A stretch of 10,310 nt of DNA from Clostridia bacterium. Lineage in GTDB: Bacteria; Bacillota_A; Clostridia; Christensenellales; UBA1242. The position numbers and the translations under genes are program-made. The notes under the pieces are model-generated. The model was not told where the DNA came from and did no database searches. It worked only from the letters and a program-made list of their open reading frames with translations. Below, piece by piece: positions 6,306 to 10,310 of this stretch; the stretch's first letter is position 1, and the number at the start of each line of letters is the position of its first letter. Location of the stretch: positions 1-10,310 of the forward strand of contig JAQVQJ010000034.1 of assembly GCA_028701635.1 (NCBI GenBank). Reading direction: 5' to 3'.

Positions 6306-7025
6306 TTAGTTTGAATTAGAACGGGAGCTTCTATTTACTTCATTTGAAGCTTTTTTAATAGAATCTATAATGTTCTTATAATATCCATTAAGAACTTCTG
6401 AATTATTTATAAATTCTTTAATAGGTTCAGGAAAATGTCTTGTGATGTATTTAAGAGAATTTATGCGTTTCAACTCTTTATTCAGGTCATACTTAGGCGG
6501 TAACTCTATATCTAATTTATAAATGCTATTTACAATTGCAATAAAAGGACCTTCCAAAAAAGTTACAAAGAACTTCATCATGATTTTATTAAATTCAATT
6601 GACTCAAAGACTTGAAATCTTTCTGTAAATAAGGTCATAATTCCTTCAAAATTTGTATGAGTAAACACATTGAGCGTTTCCTTTACTTCAAACAAATAAT
6701 TGTTAGCAAAATCAAATTTTTCACTATCAATTTGAGGGTTTTTGTCTTTTATTCTATTCATAACTGTTTTTGGTTTATATGATTGATCAATAAAGTCTTT
6801 CATTGTGATAACACCGTCACCTATCCCAAGGATGGCTATAATATTTTCATGAACCTGTCTTAATAGAGGTGCGACGGTTACTATACTATGTTCTTCAATA
6901 TCTTTATATGATTTGATGAATAGTTTTGCATTACTCATAATTAGTGCATCAACTAAAAAAGACTCTTCATCTTTCCAAGTTTCGACTTTTTCAAGTTCAT
7001 TTATTATTAGTTGATGTTTTTCCAC
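6306..7025 (-). CDS. Unrecognised helical protein, fourth gene of the HpaII-like operon
   Basis: I cannot assign this 239-residue protein. It appears soluble and almost wholly helical, with APLLRQVHENIIAILGI near residues 52-68 and FTHTNFEGI near 121-129. The arginine-plus-glutamate helix followed by a histidine-containing helix resembles HEPN-like or DUF5677-type helical bundles, but the match is loose. The GTG at 7025 is chosen as start because GAGGAG lies eight bases before it. A GTG at 7034 overlaps that ribosome binding site. It begins 14 bases after the MazG-like gene and is surely cotranscribed with it, so it may be an accessory or toxic effector of the restriction operon. That role is inference. 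Confidence 0.75.
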   Translation of the reverse strand: MEKHQLIINELEKVETWKDEESFLVDALIMSNAKLFIKSYKDIEEHSIVTVAPLLRQVHENIIAILGIGDGVITMKDFIDQSYKPKTVMNRIKDKNPQIDSEKFDFANNYLFEVKETLNVFTHTNFEGIMTLFTERFQVFESIEFNKIMMKFFVTFLEGPFIAIVNSIYKLDIELPPKYDLNKELKRINSLKYITRHFPEPIKEFINNSEVLNGYYKNIIDSIKKASNEVNRSSRSNSN

Positions 7026-7039
7026 CTTAAACACTCCTC

Positions 7040-7339
7040 TTATTTTTCAGGATACTTCACTCCGTTTTTCTTAATTTTCTCTAGAATAATTGCGTTTATA
7101 TCTAATTCTAGTTTTTCTGCTAAAGTTATTGAGTATATTAATATATCGGCCAATTCTTCTTTAACTCTATCAATATTATCGGTTTCTTCCCCCCACTGAT
7201 AGAGCTCTAATAATTCTGCAGCCTCAATTGATATTGATTTTACGAGATTAGATGGTGTATGGTGCTTATTCCAACCTCTTTTATCCCTAAATTCCAATAT
7301 TTCTTTTGCTGGAATGTCTTTGTTTATAATATTCTTCAT
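7040..7339 (-). CDS. MazG-like nucleotide pyrophosphohydrolase
   Basis: This 99-residue protein fits the small MazG/dCTPase (all-alpha NTP pyrophosphatase) superfamily, which hydrolyses nucleoside triphosphates to monophosphate and pyrophosphate. The metal-binding pattern is visible: E-A-A-E at 39-42, with YQWGEE just after, then E-E-L-A-D at 61-65 leading into ILIYSITLAEKLELD. Length is typical of stand-alone single-domain members. It starts 12 bases after the HpaII-like endonuclease gene, with AGGA ten bases before the ATG. In phage-facing operons such enzymes could remove dCTP or modified dNTPs; here that is inference from context. Substrate cannot be read from the sequence. Confidence 0.88.
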   Translation of the reverse strand: MKNIINKDIPAKEILEFRDKRGWNKHHTPSNLVKSISIEAAELLELYQWGEETDNIDRVKEELADILIYSITLAEKLELDINAIILEKIKKNGVKYPEK

Positions 7340-7351
7340 TTTATTAATTTC

Positions 7352-8419
7352 CTAGTTCTTATATCTTATTTGTAAATTTAAAGTGAAAAAAATGTTTCCT
7401 TTTTCCTCAAACAAATCTAGCATTTTGTACCTTTTAGAACTAGGAGAGTCCAATTTACTTTCACTTATCAAATATTTTTGAACTTCTTCTTTGTAATATA
7501 CAAGGTCTATAATACATACTTCGCCATTTTCTTTGACTATTAACAAACCGCCAGTAACGGTGTTAATTCCATTCCACTTATGACCAGGAAAGAAACCAAA
7601 AGAAATTGCATTTATTAAATCACCTAGTTTTTTCAACGCCATCGTTTTATCTTGAAAATCATTTGAGTCAATGAAAATAGACTTTAAATCTTTATTATTT
7701 TTTTGATATGAATAAAGTAGTGCATTACCTAAATACTTTGGCATATTAGAATCAACCATTTTCAAGTTGTACTCAAAGGATTCAGATGGAACAGAATCAA
7801 AACTTATGATTCCTCCTAATTCAGCTATTTTATTTATTCTATCCAATAGTTTTGTTCTTGTATCTATACTATTGATTTCTTTAATTTGATTAATGCTTAT
7901 TCGTTCAACTTTATATTTAAAATTTGTGTTACTACTTGAATTTAAAATTGTAGCAGGACTTCCTAAACTAGATTTAATTGAGTAAGATAGTTTTGCTTCC
8001 TTTTGTTGTTTTGCATCGAGTACTATTAGTTCCACATCATCTTTTACTTTCGATCCTGTTTTAAAAACATTATTTTTGGAAAAACCATCAAGAAAATCTT
8101 TGATTGAAGGAATAGTAAAAGCTCCATTTTTTGCACCAGCCATCTTAATCTCTTTAATAAGAATCTGTCGATTAATATCAATTTCCTCAATGGTCATGTT
8201 GTTCACTTCTCTTCCATCAATAAAAATCATAACAGTGTCATTTATTAATTCATAACTTAAAGTAACTTTGGATTTAGAAATGATTTTTTTCAGCACAAAC
8301 AAATTCTTTGCTTCTTCAATGGTTTTCAATTCGGAGTCAACGATATTCAAATTCGGTTTAACAAGTAAAAATAAAACAGCATATAACTCCGACCATTCGC
8401 CTCTGTTTAAACTTATCAT
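7352..8419 (-). CDS. HpaII-family type II restriction endonuclease
   Basis: The 355-residue protein matches the HpaII restriction endonuclease family in length and landmarks. It opens with NRGEWSELYAVLFLL (5-19). The central D-D-V-E-L at 127-131 and YSIKSSLGSPATILN at 146-160 give a PD-(D/E)XK-like core, with K149 in the S-I-K element. It ends with FFTLNLQIRYK. The likely action is cleavage of unmethylated CCGG, by analogy with HpaII; the target is not proven here. Its ATG overlaps the stop of methyltransferase 2 by four bases (ATGA) and follows a very strong GGAGGAGG site. This coupling makes nuclease synthesis follow methyltransferase synthesis. A MazG-like gene follows at once. Confidence 0.82.
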   Translation of the reverse strand: MISLNRGEWSELYAVLFLLVKPNLNIVDSELKTIEEAKNLFVLKKIISKSKVTLSYELINDTVMIFIDGREVNNMTIEEIDINRQILIKEIKMAGAKNGAFTIPSIKDFLDGFSKNNVFKTGSKVKDDVELIVLDAKQQKEAKLSYSIKSSLGSPATILNSSSNTNFKYKVERISINQIKEINSIDTRTKLLDRINKIAELGGIISFDSVPSESFEYNLKMVDSNMPKYLGNALLYSYQKNNKDLKSIFIDSNDFQDKTMALKKLGDLINAISFGFFPGHKWNGINTVTGGLLIVKENGEVCIIDLVYYKEEVQKYLISESKLDSPSSKRYKMLDLFEEKGNIFFTLNLQIRYKN

Positions 8420-9354
8420 TTGTCCTCCTCCAACGATTTAATCAATGCCTGACCGACAGCTTGTACAGCTGGAACTGCAACTGAATTTCCTAATTGTTTC
8501 ATTGCTTGTGTGTTTGAAACTGGAAATTCAAAATCCTCAGGAAACCCTTGCATTCTTCTTCCTTCTTTAACGCCAATCCTTCTTTCTTCTCCATCAACAA
8601 TATATCCATCCCAATTTCTTCGATCATCAATAGGTGAGCCTCTGCCTCCTACTCTTAATGTAAATCCAATATCCCTATTTACTTCACCTTCAAAAATATC
8701 ACTCATCTTTAGTTTCAATTCTATTGGTTCTGGAAAAGTAAAATCAATAGTTTTATCTCTAAAACCAATCATAAACATCCTAGGTCTATGCTGAGGAAGT
8801 CCAAAATCCGATGCCTTAACTATTTTATAAAAGAAGGAGTACCCTAATTCTTCAATTGTATTTTTTATTACTTCAAAAGTTTTTCCATTATCATGATTCA
8901 ACAATCCCCTAACATTCTCTAGGAAAAACGCTTTAGGTTGTTTTACCTTTAAAATTTCTGCAACATTAAAAAATAAGGTACCTCTAGTATCTTCGAACCC
9001 TAGTTTAAATCCCGCTTGCGAAAAGGGTTGACAAGGGAATCCAGCACATAAAACATCATGATTTGGGACTTTATTCGGATCAAATTTTGTGATGTCGCCT
9101 ATAAACATTTCATCTTCAAATAATTTGGGAGATATTTTGCTATAGTTTTGTTTGTATGTTTTTCTTGCAGCATCGTCCCACTCAGAAGCAAAAACACATT
9201 CACCACCTATATTGTGCATAGCTATATGGAATCCACCAATTCCAGCAAATAAATCTATAAAAGTAAATCTTGATTTTTCTTGTTTGATTTCAGGTTTAAC
9301 TTGCAAGTCTTCTCTCACACCTGTTTGTTCATTCATCATATCTATATTTTTCAC
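8416..9354 (-). CDS. DNA (cytosine-5) methyltransferase of the HpaII-like system
   Basis: The 312-residue C5 methyltransferase shows motif I FIDLFAGIGG (32-41), motif IV GFPCQPFSQAG with catalytic C108, motif VI ENV (146-148), motif VIII QHRPR (188-192) and motif X LGNSVAVPA (288-296). The short target-recognition domain contains FTLRVGGRGSPIDDRRNWDG (231-250). With a HpaII-family nuclease as partner, the likely target is CCGG. About 28 hydrophilic residues precede motif I. The GTG start is supported by GAGGAG eight bases upstream and an in-frame TGA immediately before it; two ATG codons at positions 6-7 are alternatives. Its leader has the 88-base repeat and a 10-base-pair stem close to the ribosome binding site, so expression looks controlled after transcription starts. 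Confidence 0.93.
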   Translation of the reverse strand: MKNIDMMNEQTGVREDLQVKPEIKQEKSRFTFIDLFAGIGGFHIAMHNIGGECVFASEWDDAARKTYKQNYSKISPKLFEDEMFIGDITKFDPNKVPNHDVLCAGFPCQPFSQAGFKLGFEDTRGTLFFNVAEILKVKQPKAFFLENVRGLLNHDNGKTFEVIKNTIEELGYSFFYKIVKASDFGLPQHRPRMFMIGFRDKTIDFTFPEPIELKLKMSDIFEGEVNRDIGFTLRVGGRGSPIDDRRNWDGYIVDGEERRIGVKEGRRMQGFPEDFEFPVSNTQAMKQLGNSVAVPAVQAVGQALIKSLEEDK

Positions 9355-9376
9355 TCATTACACTCCTCTTCAGTAC

Positions 9377-9418
9377 AATTTTATCTCCTAAGAGTTGAAA
9401 TATCTACTAGATAAAATT
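9377..9418 (-). promoter_or_regulatory. Leader stem-loop just upstream of methyltransferase 2
   Basis: AATTTTATCT (9377-9386) and AGATAAAATT (9409-9418) are perfect 10-base inverted repeats around a 22-base loop. In the mRNA the stem ends 22 bases before the GTG and a few bases before the GAGGAG site. There is no T-run, so it is not a standard terminator. It could control translation or be a DNA operator. Confidence 0.55.
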
Positions 9419-9435
9419 ATTAATTCAAACTTCTC

Positions 9436-9523
9436 AAACTTTCCACTATTTCCCCATTCCTTTAACTAGTTAAAAAGGGTATCTATTTACTCATTTAAGA
9501 TTTCATAAACGTACATTATTGAC
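9436..9523 (-). repeat. 88-base leader element, copy B (upstream of methyltransferase 2)
   Basis: This is the partner of 3073-3160 (82 of 88 identical, ungapped, same orientation). It begins almost exactly where transcription from the -10 box at 9531-9536 should start, so it would form the first ~88 bases of the mRNA. It contains the TTTAACTAGTTAAA palindrome (9461-9474) and the nine-codon frame. Confidence 0.9.
9487..9516 (-). CDS. Possible nine-codon leader peptide, copy B
   Basis: This ATG-to-TAA frame encodes MYVYEILNE, the counterpart of MYVYDVLNE in copy A. It would start within about 10 bases of the predicted transcript start, so translation would be nearly leaderless. An in-frame ATG three codons earlier would give MSIMYVYEILNE. 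Confidence 0.3.
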   Translation of the reverse strand: MYVYEILNE

Positions 9524-9530
9524 ATAATAA

Positions 9531-9536
9531 ATTGTA
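9531..9536 (-). promoter_or_regulatory. -10 box candidate for the HpaII-like operon
   Basis: TACAAT on the minus strand, followed by TTATTA, matches the -10 context of the PvuRts1I promoter. At a 17-base spacing the -35 position reads TATCAA, which is poor, suggesting dependence on an activator. The -35 position lies within an inverted repeat, TTTGATA-N6-TATCAAA (9553-9572), which could be an operator. Confidence 0.5.
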
Positions 9537-9575
9537 TCATAAAATACCCTTTTTTGATAGCCATATATCAAACTT

Positions 9576-9589
9576 TTACATATATGTAA
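9576..9589. promoter_or_regulatory. Palindromic operator candidate upstream of the HpaII-like operon
   Basis: TTACATATATGTAA is a perfect 14-base palindrome ending 39 bases upstream of the -10 box at 9531-9536. It is the near-identical partner of 6201-6214. Upstream position and a poor -35 favour an activator site. Confidence 0.55.
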
Positions 9590-9600
9590 TTATGTATTCA

Positions 9601-9627
9601 AAGCCGTTATTTAAGGTGAAGCCGTTA
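9601..9627. repeat. Direct repeat AAGCCGTTA, two copies 18 bases apart
   Basis: AAGCCGTTA occurs at 9601-9609 and 9619-9627, between the metallopeptidase stop and the palindrome upstream of the HpaII-like operon. It could be an iterated binding site; significance is modest for 9-base copies. Confidence 0.4.
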
Positions 9628-9633
9628 ATCACG

Positions 9634-10134
9634 CTATTCTTCGTTTATAAACCTTTTATAATATTTTGTGACTAGTTCTTCGTGTTTTTCTAAATCTTGC
9701 TTAAATCGTTCAAATAAGTATGCTGCAAAGGTTTCTGCTTGTTGTTCACTTAAGTAGGTATGCCAAGTATCGATTGAATCATCATAGTTTTCATCTTTAA
9801 ATTCATGTTCTAAGGTGTTTAATTCATCTTCTGAGAAGATATCTGACTTAAGTCCTAGAGTTCTTCCAACGAGGGCTTGTTGTTGAACTGCGTGGAATGT
9901 TTCATGAAATGCAGTCTTAATGATTTGTTCATTAGTCGCAATCTTTATCCAGTTACGATTGTACCTAATGACAAAGGTATCCTTTTCAAAGAGACCAGAA
10001 TGGTTAATTGATTTAAAGATATTTCCATTGTTTATAAATACCCATAGCCCTGGATCTACATTTGTTACCTCTCTTGCGAAGTTAGTTGCTGAAATGATTA
10101 ACTTTTCTTTGAAGTTATGATTTTCTTTATTCAT
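9634..10134 (-). CDS. Zinc-metallopeptidase-like protein with HExxH motif
   Basis: The 166-residue protein carries AFHETFHAVQQ, a zincin HExxH motif with H77, E78 and H81. The downstream helix EQQAETFAAYLFERF offers E134 as third zinc ligand. There is no signal peptide or membrane helix, so it should be cytoplasmic. Similar short zincins occur on plasmids, conjugative elements and prophages, some cleaving regulators as ImmA-type proteases do; a substrate here is unknown. It has its own promoter (10163-10191) and GGGAG eight bases before the ATG. It ends 110 bases before leader copy B. It may belong to the flanking element rather than the defence operons. Confidence 0.75.
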   Translation of the reverse strand: MNKENHNFKEKLIISATNFAREVTNVDPGLWVFINNGNIFKSINHSGLFEKDTFVIRYNRNWIKIATNEQIIKTAFHETFHAVQQQALVGRTLGLKSDIFSEDELNTLEHEFKDENYDDSIDTWHTYLSEQQAETFAAYLFERFKQDLEKHEELVTKYYKRFINEE

Positions 10135-10162
10135 GTAAGAATCTCCCTATTTTGTTATAGCG

Positions 10163-10191
10163 ATTATACTACATGACGTCGCCCATTCCAA
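10163..10191 (-). promoter_or_regulatory. Sigma-A-type promoter for the metallopeptidase-like gene
   Basis: TTGGAA (10186-10191) and TATAAT (10163-10168) are separated by exactly 17 bases, close to consensus. Transcription would start near 10156, about 22 bases before the ATG. This is the best promoter in the window. Confidence 0.75.
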
Positions 10192-10197
10192 AGGAAT
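10185..10197. promoter_or_regulatory. Small inverted repeat over the -35 box
   Basis: ATTCC-AAA-GGAAT is a perfect 5-base inverted repeat covering the -35 hexamer of the metallopeptidase promoter, a typical place for a repressor site. It is short enough to be coincidental. Confidence 0.35.
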
Positions 10198-10200
10198 ATT

Positions 10201-10310
10201 TTATTTCACGCTACATTTTTTATTAAATTCTGTTCGTATCTTCTTCGTTTCTTCACCAATGTATGCAAAGAAATATTTATCGTAGTAAAGTTCTTGTCTA
10301 ACTGGGTCGT
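10201..10310 (-). CDS. C-terminal end of an unrecognised gene (runs off the window)
   Basis: Only the last 35 codons and a TAA are visible. The peptide includes DPVRQELYYDKYFFAYIG and ends KKCSVK. The other two frames on this strand are less protein-like: one is cut by stops within a few codons, the other encodes a run of basic residues. The aromatic and charged mix reads as real protein. The family cannot be named. Its end lies 10 bases from the -35 box of the next gene. Confidence 0.65.
   Translation of the reverse strand, partial: DPVRQELYYDKYFFAYIGEETKKIRTEFNKKCSVK

Noticed and set aside
8510..9391. Plus-strand reading frames of 94 and 79 codons opposite methyltransferase 2
   Set aside because: They are antisense shadows of a gene with complete catalytic motifs, rich in S and P from reverse-complement codons.
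1..10310. CRISPR arrays, tRNA or rRNA genes, transposases
   Set aside because: No regularly spaced repeats, cloverleaf-type sequence, rRNA-like blocks or transposase motifs were seen. The only long repeat is the two-copy leader.

Overview
The window is AT-rich with compact, co-directional genes, strong GGAGG-type ribosome binding sites and several GTG starts. This fits a low-GC Gram-positive bacterium (Bacillota); I cannot name a species. Every supported gene is on the minus strand, so transcription runs from high to low coordinates. The region reads as a defence island of two C5-methylation restriction-modification systems with a modification-dependent nuclease operon between them.

In transcription order: the tail of an unknown gene (10201 to the edge) is followed by a zinc-metallopeptidase-like gene with its own promoter (9634-10134). 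Next comes a HpaII-like operon: C5 methyltransferase (8416-9354), HpaII-family endonuclease (7352-8419), MazG-like nucleotide pyrophosphohydrolase (7040-7339) and an unrecognised helical protein (6306-7025). After about 325 bases of regulatory DNA comes a second operon: a PvuRts1I/AbaSI-type endonuclease (5017-5979), an unrecognised 59-residue protein (4838-5017) and a divergent HhH-type DNA glycosylase-like protein (3962-4819). A four-helix membrane protein of unknown role follows (3165-3863). Last is a second RM operon: C5 methyltransferase (1970-3013), MORC-like GHKL ATPase (331-1977) and the start of an AlwI-like endonuclease (289 to the edge).

The methyltransferases should protect host sites while the HpaII-like and AlwI-like/GHKL partners attack unmodified DNA. 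The PvuRts1I-like enzyme should attack DNA carrying hydroxymethyl- or glucosyl-hydroxymethyl-cytosine, which escapes conventional restriction. A glycosylase-like protein in the same operon suggests a second attack on modified bases. This cooperation is inferred from gene order and family knowledge.

The most unexpected signals are non-coding. An 88-base element (82/88 identical, no gaps) lies upstream of both methyltransferases, probably as an mRNA leader, and contains a palindrome and a conserved nine-codon reading frame. Two promoters, for the HpaII-like operon and the PvuRts1I operon, carry a near-identical 14-base palindrome at the same distance from the -10 box. These suggest shared control across the island and possible cassette exchange by recombination.
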